Of a stretch of 64,000 nt of DNA, positions 25,276-33,728 are shown piece after piece (within the stretch, counting starts at the first letter, position 1; the number at the start of each line of letters is the position of its first letter). The notes under the pieces are model-generated. The model was not told the DNA's origin. It did not search any database and worked only from the letters and a program-made list of their open reading frames with translations. The stretch is from assembly GCF_024347075.1 (NCBI RefSeq), contig NZ_AP024900.1, forward strand, positions 1,426,001-1,490,000. The letters run 5' to 3'. This DNA is from Vibrio rarus. GTDB taxonomy: Bacteria; Pseudomonadota; Gammaproteobacteria; Enterobacterales; Vibrionaceae. A program made the translations under genes and the position numbers.

Positions 25276-28050
25276 ATGAATATCGAAAAAATTAAACAAG
25301 CACTGAACAAAAAGTTCAAACAAGAAAACGGGCGCATCGTTTTTTGGCTAGATGTTGATAATGAGTTTAACGACTTAGTCGATACCTTAGAACTTGAATC
25401 GAATTATGACGATACACAGACCATCCATATTGATGCTCTATCCCACTTTGAAGTGAAGTATAGAATTGAGTTGCTAGAGCCGAACACAGCTTTCTTACTC
25501 TACTCAAACAAGAAGCCTAGTGAACCGACTCGTGACTGGTTATATGACATTCGACTATACGCAGAGGAGTTCTTTGCAGATAGAAGCTCGATGATCCTTA
25601 ACGAAATTGGCATGAAAATGGAGTTCCGCTCTGTTATTGCTAAGTACAAGAATTTCTTCAATAGCGATCAACGCACAGCACGTTTACTCAAAGTTCTACC
25701 GCCAAACTCTGCAACTGAGCAGCAATTGGAGTTAGCTCTTATTGCTGCAACGTTAAAGCTTGATACAGCAACTTTTACTTCGATCCTGCAAACTCTGCTT
25801 TCCAAACTCTCTGATGATTTTGATTCTGATTCTGATTCTGATTCTGATTCTGATTCTGATTCTGATTCTGAAGAGATCTTAGCTGAACTGGATAAATACA
25901 ACCTCACCAGCGCATTCTGGTCTTTCGCCAATAGTGAGATGGGTTATATCGTAGAGTCAAAAGAGGATGATGAAGTTAAACGCTCACCGACCCTTCAAGA
26001 CTTTACCGTTAAACTGCTATTCACTGAGTGTTATCAGTCACTGCTCAATAGTAACTGTACTAACGATGATGAAGTGGTAAGTCGTTTCAAAGCTCACCTT
26101 CTTCCGATTCCGACACTAGAGCAAATTGAAGCGGGTTATTCAGCCGACAGAATTGGACTCAACTCACCAAGAAGAGCGCAAGTTGTAAGCTTTATCTCAC
26201 AGCTTCGTGAAAGTCGCAGCTATCAAGATCAATACAACAAATTAGCTCACCGCATTGAGACGGATTATGAAATTGCATCGAAGCTGAAACTGGTAGAACG
26301 TGCAGATAAACTGACTCAAGTGGAGACCTTTGAGTTTGCCGATAAGCAACTATCTGTCCTTCTCGCTAAGAACATCGACACCTATGATCAAGAAGAACTC
26401 AATGCGATAGTAGCTCACCGTTTAGAAACTCACTGGTGTCATGTTAAGCCTGAATCTGCTGACACTAGCTACACCAGTGTTTACGAAGCAATTAAAACGG
26501 CTAAACAGCTATTTACCCTGAAAGCTAAGTATATCGATGGTCTAAATTTTGACTCGGCTAAATCACTTTACCGAGCTTACGAAAGTGACCTTTATCAATT
26601 TGATTCTGCATATCGTTCATTTACCGAACATGCAAACTACGTAGCCCATCACGGCTCTGATATTCTAAAGAAATTAAAACTGGTTGATACAATTGAAGAC
26701 CTTTACGTGAACTGGTACTTACATGACTTAGCGATTGAATGGGGTAAGCATGTAGATAATGACCAGTTGCTTGAAAAGTGGAATATTCCAGGTGTTCTCC
26801 GTCAATCAGACTTTTACAAAAACGAAGTTGAACGCATCTTCCAAACCAGTCAGGTCAAGCGTGTATTTGTCATCATTAGTGATGCTCTTCGTTATGAAGT
26901 TGCTCATGAAGTCCATGAACAAGTTAATAAACAGCCTCGCTCAAAATCGACCATCACCAGTCAATTAGGTGTAGTACCGAGCTATACACAATTGGGAATG
27001 GCTTCTCTACTACCTCATAAAGAGTTAACGGCACATCTGGGTAATGACGTTAAGTACAAAGCTGATGGATTGAGCACACATGGGCTTGAAAATCGCAATG
27101 CCGTTCTAGGAAAATATCAGGGAATGGCAGTTAAGTCTTCTGATGTGCTGAACTGGACAAACGAAGAAGGACGTAAAGCGGTAGCTGATGCCAGAGTAGT
27201 ATACATTTACCATGACCACATTGATGCAATCGGTGACAAGTCTGCAACAGAAAACAGCACTTTCGAAGCGTGCTCTGATGCCATTGAGCAAGTTAAATTA
27301 CTGATTGACCGTATCATTAACAAGCTCAACGGTAATAGAATTTTAGTGACTGCTGATCATGGTTTCTTATTTAAATCGAGTGAGTTACAAGAGTCAGACA
27401 AAACACCTCTTTCAGTTAAACCTGTTGGAACAGTGGAAGCGAAAAAACGTTACTTAATTGGACAACAGTTGCCTGAAGAAAGCTTCTACTGGCGTGGAAG
27501 CTTAGCTACTACTGCCAATTTATCTAGCAATGGAGATGATGCTGAGTTCATCATTCCACGAGGAACGAACCGATTTAATTTTGTTGGTGGGGCTAAATTT
27601 ATTCATGGCGGTATCATGCCACAAGAAATTTGTGTGCCTGTTCTTCGTATTGAACACTTAAAAACGACCAAGCAAAAGAGCACTGCGAAACAGAAAGTTG
27701 GTGTTGTTCCACTAACAAACGGGTTAAGGATGGTCACGATCAGCGAAAAGATTCCATTCTTGCAAACTAATGCTATCGGTGACGATTACAAAGAACGTCA
27801 ATTGGGTATCTGGATTGAAGATCAGGAAGGTAACTTGCTTTCCAACAAGGCACCAGTGCTCTTTAACTCAACGTCTACCAACTCTGATGACCGTACTCGC
27901 AGCGTAATTCTCACCCTAAATGGTGCGAGTTTTGATCGTACCGCAACCTACAAGATGATCATGTGGGATACAGAGCAAGACGATTTATATGCTACTCATT
28001 CAGTAACTATCGATCTTGCCATTCAAGACGACTTTGATGATTTTTTCTAA
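25276..28050 (+). CDS. pglZ: BREX phosphatase-like protein PglZ (type A)
   Basis: A 924-residue member of the alkaline phosphatase superfamily, a required BREX component. The metal-binding motifs are the Asp536 region (ISDALRYEVAHE) and Asp694-His695 in TADHGFLF. The N-terminal half is helical and probably contacts BrxB and PglX. Residues 183-198 are (Asp-Ser)8, encoded by eight perfect GATTCT copies, an unusual acidic linker not expected in the family. It is preceded by the TOPRIM-like gene and followed 12 bases later by brxL. Confidence 0.94.
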   Translation: MNIEKIKQALNKKFKQENGRIVFWLDVDNEFNDLVDTLELESNYDDTQTIHIDALSHFEVKYRIELLEPNTAFLLYSNKKPSEPTRDWLYDIRLYAEEFFADRSSMILNEIGMKMEFRSVIAKYKNFFNSDQRTARLLKVLPPNSATEQQLELALIAATLKLDTATFTSILQTLLSKLSDDFDSDSDSDSDSDSDSDSEEILAELDKYNLTSAFWSFANSEMGYIVESKEDDEVKRSPTLQDFTVKLLFTECYQSLLNSNCTNDDEVVSRFKAHLLPIPTLEQIEAGYSADRIGLNSPRRAQVVSFISQLRESRSYQDQYNKLAHRIETDYEIASKLKLVERADKLTQVETFEFADKQLSVLLAKNIDTYDQEELNAIVAHRLETHWCHVKPESADTSYTSVYEAIKTAKQLFTLKAKYIDGLNFDSAKSLYRAYESDLYQFDSAYRSFTEHANYVAHHGSDILKKLKLVDTIEDLYVNWYLHDLAIEWGKHVDNDQLLEKWNIPGVLRQSDFYKNEVERIFQTSQVKRVFVIISDALRYEVAHEVHEQVNKQPRSKSTITSQLGVVPSYTQLGMASLLPHKELTAHLGNDVKYKADGLSTHGLENRNAVLGKYQGMAVKSSDVLNWTNEEGRKAVADARVVYIYHDHIDAIGDKSATENSTFEACSDAIEQVKLLIDRIINKLNGNRILVTADHGFLFKSSELQESDKTPLSVKPVGTVEAKKRYLIGQQLPEESFYWRGSLATTANLSSNGDDAEFIIPRGTNRFNFVGGAKFIHGGIMPQEICVPVLRIEHLKTTKQKSTAKQKVGVVPLTNGLRMVTISEKIPFLQTNAIGDDYKERQLGIWIEDQEGNLLSNKAPVLFNSTSTNSDDRTRSVILTLNGASFDRTATYKMIMWDTEQDDLYATHSVTIDLAIQDDFDDFF
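25822..25869 (+). repeat. hexanucleotide microsatellite (GATTCT)8 inside pglZ
   Basis: Eight perfect tandem copies, in frame, encoding (Asp-Ser)8 at PglZ residues 183-198. Copy-number change by slippage would lengthen or shorten the linker by two residues per unit without shifting frame. Confidence 0.97.
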
Positions 28051-28062
28051 CGGAATTTACTA

Positions 28063-30135
28063 ATGACGACAAATGAAGAACAAATTGCACAAGAAATTAG
28101 TGATGTGAAAGACATGACTCTTGATGACCTCATGACAACTGAGTTTAAGGGACGTGTGGTTAGAAAAGACCTAACAAAACAGTTGAAGGAAGGAGCAAAC
28201 GTTCCAGTCTATGTACTTGAGTACCTACTCGGTATGTATTGTTCTGCGACTGATGAAGAGCTTATCGAACAGGGTATGGAGCGTGTTAAGAAGATCCTGA
28301 CTGATAACTATGTTCGTCCCGATGAAGCGGAAAAAGTAAAATCAATGATCCGTGAACGTGGCACTCATAAAGTCATTGATAAGATCTCTGTAAGACTCAA
28401 TCAGAAGAAAGACGTTTACGAAGCAACCCTATCTAACTTGGGAATCAAAGACGCTGTAATCCCTGCCAAAATGGTCAAAGATAATGAGAAACTGTTAACG
28501 GGCGGTATCTGGTGTATTGTCACGTTGAGTTACTTCTTTGAAGAAGGGCAAAAAACTTCCCCGTTCTCTGTGCTTGGACTGAAAGCGATTCAAATGCCCT
28601 CTATGAACATGGAAGAAGTGTTTAATGCTCGCAGAAACTTCAGCATAGACCAGTGGTTGGATTTACTTCTACGCTCTATTGGTATGGAGCCTGCGAACCT
28701 TGAGCAACGTGCAAAGTGGCATATCCTCGCTCGGATGATTCCATTCGTAGAAAACAACTACAACGTGTGTGAACTGGGTCCTCGTGGTACTGGTAAATCA
28801 CACGTCTACAAAGAGTGTTCGCCAAACTCCCTACTTGTTTCAGGTGGTCAGACAACAGTTGCTAACCTTTTCTACAACATGTCGAGTCGTCAAGTTGGTT
28901 TGGTTGGTATGTGGGATATCGTTGCCTTCGATGAAGTAGCAGGTATTCGTTTTAAAGACAAAGATGGTGTTCAGATAATGAAAGACTACATGGCTTCTGG
29001 GTCATTTAGTCGTGGGCGAGACTCTATCGAAGCTAAAGCATCGATGGTGTTTGTCGGTAACATTGATCAAAGTGTCGAAACGTTGGTTAAGACAAGCCAC
29101 CTTCTGGCTCCCTTCCCCACAGAAATGATTGATTCTGCATTTTTTGATCGTTTTCATGCTTACATTCCAGGGTGGGAAATTCCAAAAATGCGCCCTGAGT
29201 TTTTCACTAATCGCTTCGGCTTGATCACTGACTATCTTGCTGAGTATATGCGTGAAATGCGAAAACACGCCTTTGCAGATGCTATCGATAAGTTCTTTAA
29301 GCTCGGTAACAACTTAAACCAGCGTGACGTTATTGCTGTGCGCAGAACAATATCAGGCTTACTTAAGTTGCTTGTCCCTAACGGTGAGTATGACAAAGAA
29401 GATGTACGTACCTGCCTTACCTATGCTCTTGAAGTAAGAAGACGAGTAAAGGAACAGCTCAAGAAAATTGGTGGTATGGAGTTTTTCGATGTGAACTTCT
29501 CGTACATCGATAACGAAACGCTAGAAGAATTTTTCGTTAATGTACCAGAGCAAGGTGGTTCTCAGATCATTCCTCCTGGCACACCAAACGCAGGCGTTAT
29601 TCACTTTGTAAGCCCAGGAGCAAACGGTAAACTTGGTGTCTTCCGTATCGAGACTCAAAAGACTGCGGGTAACGGCAAGCTAACCACTTCTGGGTTAGGT
29701 TCGGATACTGGAGCGAAAGAGCAAGTGAAAGTCGGCTTTGAATATTTTAAAGGCAACCTATCACGCATTGCCGCAAATACTCAATTCTCGGATTTTGAGT
29801 TCCACCTGCACTTTGTTGATCTTCAAATGTCTGGCAACTCTCACACCTCAAGCCTTGCTTCGCTAATCGCTAACTGTTCGACCCTGTTAGGGAAACCAAT
29901 GCAAGAATCGATGGTGGTTTTAGGCTCAATGACATTAGGTGGAGTGCTAAATCCCGTTCAGGATTTAGCAAGCTCTATGCAGGTGGCTCTTGAAGCTGGT
30001 GCAACTAAGATCTTGATACCTATGGCTTCTGCTACGGATATTCCGACTGTGCCAGCAGAGACATTTACGAAATTTCAAGTTAGCTTTTACAGTGATCCCG
30101 TTGATGCGGTTTATAAAGCACTAGGAGTCAATTAA
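28063..30135 (+). CDS. brxL: BREX protein BrxL (AAA+/Lon-like)
   Basis: A 690-residue BrxL protein, the type 1 BREX hallmark. The AAA+ core carries Walker A GPRGTGKS at residues 239-246 and a Walker B-like WDIVAFDEVAG. The C-terminal Lon-like domain (about 500-690) ends FYSDPVDAVYKALGVN. BrxL forms DNA-binding ring assemblies and is needed for phage restriction but usually not for methylation. It is the last BREX gene; a 13-base-pair hairpin lies 56 bases downstream. Confidence 0.95.
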   Translation: MTTNEEQIAQEISDVKDMTLDDLMTTEFKGRVVRKDLTKQLKEGANVPVYVLEYLLGMYCSATDEELIEQGMERVKKILTDNYVRPDEAEKVKSMIRERGTHKVIDKISVRLNQKKDVYEATLSNLGIKDAVIPAKMVKDNEKLLTGGIWCIVTLSYFFEEGQKTSPFSVLGLKAIQMPSMNMEEVFNARRNFSIDQWLDLLLRSIGMEPANLEQRAKWHILARMIPFVENNYNVCELGPRGTGKSHVYKECSPNSLLVSGGQTTVANLFYNMSSRQVGLVGMWDIVAFDEVAGIRFKDKDGVQIMKDYMASGSFSRGRDSIEAKASMVFVGNIDQSVETLVKTSHLLAPFPTEMIDSAFFDRFHAYIPGWEIPKMRPEFFTNRFGLITDYLAEYMREMRKHAFADAIDKFFKLGNNLNQRDVIAVRRTISGLLKLLVPNGEYDKEDVRTCLTYALEVRRRVKEQLKKIGGMEFFDVNFSYIDNETLEEFFVNVPEQGGSQIIPPGTPNAGVIHFVSPGANGKLGVFRIETQKTAGNGKLTTSGLGSDTGAKEQVKVGFEYFKGNLSRIAANTQFSDFEFHLHFVDLQMSGNSHTSSLASLIANCSTLLGKPMQESMVVLGSMTLGGVLNPVQDLASSMQVALEAGATKILIPMASATDIPTVPAETFTKFQVSFYSDPVDAVYKALGVN

Positions 30136-30190
30136 ACTAAGAAATAAACACTTTTAATACAAAGTTTTACTCTTCCATTTCGTTTGTTGG

Positions 30191-30220
30191 TAGATAATCA
30201 CGGGAAACCGTGGTTATCTA
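30191..30220 (+). terminator. hairpin ending the BREX operon
   Basis: 13-base-pair stem TAGATAATCACGG / CCGTGGTTATCTA (one G-T pair) with a GAAA tetraloop, 56 bases after the brxL stop. There is no T-run, so termination may need rho. Confidence 0.6.
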
Positions 30221-30386
30221 TATTCGCAAAAGAAATATACAAAACTCAACACATATCTATACAAGCTGTATGGTCTTTTCTTAGGTTGTAGATACTATTC
30301 TTTATTTAAATATTGAACGCCCTCTCGTCCAGATCTTCTCTTTAGCCGGTAATCCCCCCATTAATAATTGCATTCAATCGTAGAAT

Positions 30387-31211
30387 CTATGCTGCAACTT
30401 GTAGTGGTGGGTACCCTCCATTAGCTAAATGTGGACGCTGGTGATTGTAGAACCATAGCCACTGAGTTGCTTGATCTTGAACCTCTTCTAAGCTGTCGAA
30501 CAGGTACTTACTCACCAAGCTGAACCTTACGGTTCGATTAAATCTTTCGATATACGCATTTTGTTGTGGGTTCCCTGGCTGAATATAGTCTATTCGGATG
30601 CCATGCTTGTCTGCCCACTTTGTAAATAAGTGGCTAATAAATTCGGGACCATTATCACAACGTATCGCTATCGGTTTCTGACGTTGTTCAATTAGGTTAT
30701 CTAAGATCCTTGTGACGCGCTCTGCTGGCATCGAAAAATCAGGCTCTGCGGCTAAACCCTCACGTTTGTAGTCATCTATCACATTGAATAAGCGATATTT
30801 CCGCCCATCCGATAGTTGGTCATGCATAAAATCGACCGACCACACTTGGTTCGCTTTGATGGGTTCCTTGAGTGGCTCAGGTGCATGACGATTTAGGCGA
30901 CGCTTAGGCTTGATACGTAAATTCAATGACAACTCACAGTAGATCCGATAAACCCGCTTGTGGTTCCATTTATACCCTTCCAAATGGCGAAGATGATGGA
31001 AGCACATGCCAAATCCCCAGTCGGATCTTTCCTCGCTGTTGCACAGCTCTAGGAGCAAGTTAGCAATGTGCTCATTCTCTGATTGCAACTTAGGCTCATA
31101 GCGATAGCACGTCTCACTAATTTTAAACCAGCGACAGGCATTTCTAATACTGACATGTTGATTCGCCACTGAATTCTGAGCCATCAAACGACGCTCACAG
31201 GGCTTCACCAC
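30387..31211 (-). CDS. IS3-family transposase OrfB (DDE integrase)
   Basis: 274 residues with the rve integrase core. The catalytic triad is Asp127 (WSVDFMHD), Asp186 (IRCDNGPEF) and Glu222 (NAYIERFNRTVR), with the expected 35 residues between the last two. An HTH_21-type region precedes the core. The listed start is a GTG inside the overlap; the functional product is probably the OrfAB fusion made by -1 frameshifting at 31211-31217. No internal stop, so it appears intact. Confidence 0.93.
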   Translation of the reverse strand: MVKPCERRLMAQNSVANQHVSIRNACRWFKISETCYRYEPKLQSENEHIANLLLELCNSEERSDWGFGMCFHHLRHLEGYKWNHKRVYRIYCELSLNLRIKPKRRLNRHAPEPLKEPIKANQVWSVDFMHDQLSDGRKYRLFNVIDDYKREGLAAEPDFSMPAERVTRILDNLIEQRQKPIAIRCDNGPEFISHLFTKWADKHGIRIDYIQPGNPQQNAYIERFNRTVRFSLVSKYLFDSLEEVQDQATQWLWFYNHQRPHLANGGYPPLQVAA

Positions 31212-31471
31212 TTTTTTGCCATAGCTTCGGAGATAACTTCAGCTTTGAGGCGTTCCTCTGCATACATTTTCTTGAGCCGTCGATTCTCTTCTTCAAGCTC
31301 TTTCATTCGAGTCATAAGAGATGCATCCATACCACCGTATTTAGATCGCCACTTGTAGAATGTGGCGGTGCTCATGCCATGTTCTCGACAAAGCTCTTGA
31401 ATAGGGGCTCCAGCCTCTGCTTGCTTTAAGATCGCTAAGATCTGACTGTCCGTGTAACGTGATTTTTTCAT
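31205..31471 (-). CDS. IS3-family transposase OrfA (helix-turn-helix)
   Basis: 88 residues of the HTH_8 transposase type: an N-terminal RYTDSQILAILKQAE helix-turn-helix with CREHGMSTATFYKWRSKYGG, then a leucine-zipper-like coiled coil (LEEENRRLKKMYAEERLKAE). The frame ends in the slippery heptamer A AAA AAG (31217-31211 on the minus strand) shortly before its TGA, which moves ribosomes into OrfB. It binds the element ends and regulates transposition. Confidence 0.92.
   Translation of the reverse strand: MKKSRYTDSQILAILKQAEAGAPIQELCREHGMSTATFYKWRSKYGGMDASLMTRMKELEEENRRLKKMYAEERLKAEVISEAMAKKW
31211..31217 (-). promoter_or_regulatory. programmed -1 ribosomal frameshift site
   Basis: Heptamer A AAA AAG in the OrfA reading frame, 3 bases before the OrfA stop codon. 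It is the classic bacterial -1 slippery sequence and would fuse OrfA to OrfB. Confidence 0.85.
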
Positions 31472-31566
31472 AGTGAATCTCCTGTATAAATCATACGAGA
31501 AAATTCTACTTTTTCATGCTGTTATTTTTCGGGGGGATTACCCCCCTATTACAGCCACTTTACAGT

Positions 31567-31716
31567 TTACTTATCTAGATCGTAAGAGCGTGTCGATGTG
31601 GTTTTATTTTTCGTCACAAGCTCTTTCCAACGATTATAAAATTTGGGCGTCGAGATTATCTGGGAAACGAAAGCTTTAACTCGCTCAACGAAGTTTCTAG
31701 CCCTTTGAGCATCATA
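31567..31716 (-). pseudogene. decayed C-terminal gene fragment next to the insertion sequence
   Basis: A 49-codon open stretch without a start codon, reading for example RARNFVERVKAFVSQIISTP, KFYNRWKELVTKN and ending SYDLDK. Its composition looks like a real basic helical protein end. An in-frame TAG sits at once upstream (31717-31719), so it cannot be translated as it stands. No family was recognised. It is probably the remnant of an accessory gene that once followed the PcfJ-domain gene. Confidence 0.3.
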
Positions 31717-31775
31717 CTATTAATATATTTATGTACCTATTTAACCTAAACAAACGAACGACTAATCTTCGCTCC

Positions 31776-31883
31776 TTAATACATAGCTTTTGCCAACTGT
31801 GCTGTTTTGTATTGGTTATCTTCTTCAATAATCACGTCCTGACTTACGCCACTTGGAAACTAAATACGCCCTTTAATCCTTTC
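31776..31883 (-). pseudogene. decayed gene fragment after the PcfJ-domain gene
   Basis: A minus-strand frame reads ERIKGRI, an in-frame TAG (31860-31862), then FPSGVSQDVIIEEDNQYKTA and QLAKAMY before TAA at 31776-31778. The text on both sides of the TAG is protein-like, which suggests a small or truncated gene broken by a nonsense mutation. The family is not recognised. Together with the fragment at 31567-31716, this accounts for most of the 355-base gap between the insertion sequence and the PcfJ-domain gene. Confidence 0.35.
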
Positions 31884-31897
31884 TCATTTTATTAATT

Positions 31898-33061
31898 CTA
31901 TTGCTTGCTACTTAAAAATGGTAATTCGCTAGATCTTGCCTTTTCGTTTTGCTTACATTGCTCAAACCAAATATGAATCAAGGCTTTACTTTCTGCTGTC
32001 GGTAGCCTATTCCTCTTTCCGCAAATTTGATCGATTTCAAACGGAAAGATCCCTTGAGGTTTTCGCCTGATTCCGATGGTTAGTCGCTGTGGTTGATGCA
32101 TTTGAAATGCGAGATACCTCCCTCCTTTAATTCGGTGGTGATATACAGCAATGCAATGCATTTGTTCTTTTCCTTCTTTATGTAGCTGACGATAATTGAT
32201 GATCGGTTTTATCAAATCATTACCGTTCAGAGATACCTCGTAAGGAGCATCCCAATCTATATCACCTTCACTCTCTACTTGAGAAGCCCACCGATTATGA
32301 CGAATAGCCCAGCGGTCATGCAGCTCTCTAAATCTGTCTAAATTACGTTGGTTACTTATTACATCTACTGGGTTATCAACACCTAGTGCAACACCTAGCT
32401 GAATTGCATCTTGAAATTCCGATAAACGCACTCTCTGAGCTATTGAGCCTTGCTCGATAAGAGAGCCTCCAAGTCGGCTACCACTCAAGAATGGGAAAAT
32501 TTGGTCAAGGCGAAGAGCTGTATAGTCAACCGTAGAGTAATGGCGCAGCTTAAGGTAACGCTGTTCTAGAGGGCTAAGCATGCGCTTTACCTGCTCTACT
32601 TCGTCGCCTTTAGTAAAGTCTAGAGTCAGTTTATCAATAAACTTCAGAGAGGCTTTAGTCCCATCAAGCCCTAACTCAGCCAGGATTTGCTTTTGCCCTA
32701 AATGGCACATAGCTAACGCCTGATCGTTATCAACGCTATGCCTATTACACACTAAAGCAAGGAGTATTGGCCTTGTTTCTAATAGTTGTTTTGCTGCCTG
32801 GCTATTAGCCGCAAGCCAGAGCATTTGATATTGGAATTCTGGAAAATCCTCTGTCGCTTTTAATAAATCTTGAGGAATAGTGTCCGTCCAACCATTGTCG
32901 TCATATTGACGTAAATAATTGAAGCCTACTCCTATACCTCCATCCAGAGGGATACGCCATTGACCTGCTGTTCTATATCCCTGAAGTTTCTGATTCCATG
33001 CTTCTAATTCAAGGTCATACTCAAAACCAAGTTCAGTGGTTGGGATGGTTAGTACTGTCAT
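31898..33061 (-). CDS. PcfJ-domain protein of the accessory island
   Basis: A 387-residue protein, probably cytoplasmic. The C-terminal third (about 285-375) matches the PcfJ-like pattern: EGKEQMHCIAVYHHRI (Met301-His302-Cys303), then GGRYLAFQM, PQRLTIGI, EIDQICGKRNRLP and a final helix with ALIHIWF. The N-terminal two thirds are helical and not recognised. PcfJ-like proteins occur on plasmids and mobile islands; their biochemical function is not established. It follows a small acidic-protein gene on the same strand (69-base gap), and its own downstream region is decayed. A role in defence is suggested only by location. Confidence 0.6.
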   Translation of the reverse strand: MTVLTIPTTELGFEYDLELEAWNQKLQGYRTAGQWRIPLDGGIGVGFNYLRQYDDNGWTDTIPQDLLKATEDFPEFQYQMLWLAANSQAAKQLLETRPILLALVCNRHSVDNDQALAMCHLGQKQILAELGLDGTKASLKFIDKLTLDFTKGDEVEQVKRMLSPLEQRYLKLRHYSTVDYTALRLDQIFPFLSGSRLGGSLIEQGSIAQRVRLSEFQDAIQLGVALGVDNPVDVISNQRNLDRFRELHDRWAIRHNRWASQVESEGDIDWDAPYEVSLNGNDLIKPIINYRQLHKEGKEQMHCIAVYHHRIKGGRYLAFQMHQPQRLTIGIRRKPQGIFPFEIDQICGKRNRLPTAESKALIHIWFEQCKQNEKARSSELPFLSSKQ

Positions 33062-33130
33062 CTATTTAACTTCCTCAGTCAGGTTCTCAGGACACCAATC
33101 AGATAAATTCTCATCCTCTGATTCATCTCA

Positions 33131-33370
33131 TCAATCTTCATCATATTCCCAGTCTTCTTCAAAGTTATCGTCAAATTCAGAAGCTTCGTCATCATCAAGA
33201 AATGCATGTTCATCTTCATCGTTCTCACTGAAAGCTGCACCAAATGATTTGATTGCCAACCAACTGAACAAACAACCTAAAAGCCAGTCTTCATCTTCAT
33301 CGTTCCCAAAAAATGATTCGATTGCCAGCCAACTGAACAAACCACCTAAAAATAAATAAACAATAAACAT
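33131..33370 (-). CDS. small acidic protein with duplicated hydrophobic segment
   Basis: 79 residues from the ATG at 33370 (a GTG at 33373 is possible, but the AGGAG site is better spaced for the ATG). It holds two copies of one unit, LFSWLAI plus a following acidic NDEDE patch (LFSWLAI at 11-17 and 34-40, acidic patches at about 23-28 and 50-54), and ends in a very acidic tail rich in Asp, Glu and Trp. The duplication is visible in the DNA too. The hydrophobic segments could insert in a membrane or form a compact helical pair. Its function is unknown. It sits directly upstream of the PcfJ-domain gene, probably in the same transcript. Confidence 0.6.
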   Translation of the reverse strand: MFIVYLFLGGLFSWLAIESFFGNDEDEDWLLGCLFSWLAIKSFGAAFSENDEDEHAFLDDDEASEFDDNFEEDWEYDED

Positions 33371-33379
33371 CACTATCTC

Positions 33380-33632
33380 CTACTTACGCTTTGCTTTTTT
33401 TGCTAGTTTACGCTTATTCTTCACTTTCTCAGCCGAGTGGGTGTAATGTGAAGTGCTCCCCTAGCTCATGACAGCAAGTTCAACAAATAACCGTATCTTC
33501 GCCATACTCGATTGAGTCTGTAAAATAGTAACGCTTAGCTAAAACGGCTTGTTTATATAGCTCCCCCGAACCCTCTTTTAGAAAAGCGAAGTTATCTTTA
33601 TTTCCATGATCAAAGTGTGGTTGTGGTTGCAT
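33380..33632 (-). pseudogene. broken small gene with a premature stop and a frameshift
   Basis: An ORF starts at 33632 (MQPQPHFDHG) and runs 50 codons to EYGEDTVIC, then meets TGA at 33480-33482. The same frame continues as TCCHELG, and a one-step frame change near 33455 opens a basic tail, STSHYTHSAEKV then KNKRKLAKKAKRK, ending in TAG at 33380. Joined, these would make one small protein of about 84 residues with a C-x-x-C-type cluster and a Lys/Arg tail, which resembles a zinc-ribbon protein. Either the gene has decayed or the sequence has two errors. The 50-residue form could still be made. Confidence 0.45.
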
Positions 33633-33728
33633 TTTTGCGCTCTTAATTACGGTCTATGAACGTTATACTAAATAGACAGGCGACAATTATTATCGCTTAT
33701 GATGTTTATTTTTCATCAAGAGGAAAAT

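Larger units (their letters stand above)
30348..31542 (-). mobile_element. IS3-family insertion sequence (IS407-like group)
   Basis: A 1195-base element bounded by 12-base perfect inverted repeats GGTAATCCCCCC (30348-30359) and GGGGGGATTACC (31531-31542). It carries two overlapping minus-strand frames joined by a predicted -1 frameshift. Length and layout fit IS3. No clear target-site duplication was found, so it may be old or may have recombined. It lies directly after the BREX locus. Confidence 0.85.

Noticed and set aside
25822-25869. CRISPR-like repeat array
   Set aside because: It is a contiguous hexamer microsatellite without spacers and lies in a coding frame.
25668-25931. Minus-strand ORF of 87 residues with a long Glu-Ser repeat
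   Set aside because: It is the antisense reading of the GATTCT repeat in pglZ and has no ribosome site or family.
31473-31679. Plus-strand ORF of 68 residues across the right end of the insertion sequence
   Set aside because: It crosses the element boundary and has no family or ribosome site.
33036-33359. Plus-strand Ser-rich ORF of 107 residues
   Set aside because: It is the antisense of the acidic small protein (Asp/Glu codons read as Ser) and overlaps its whole length.
33480-33482. In-frame TGA as a selenocysteine codon
   Set aside because: No SECIS-like hairpin was seen after it, and a second frame change follows, so decay or sequence error is simpler.
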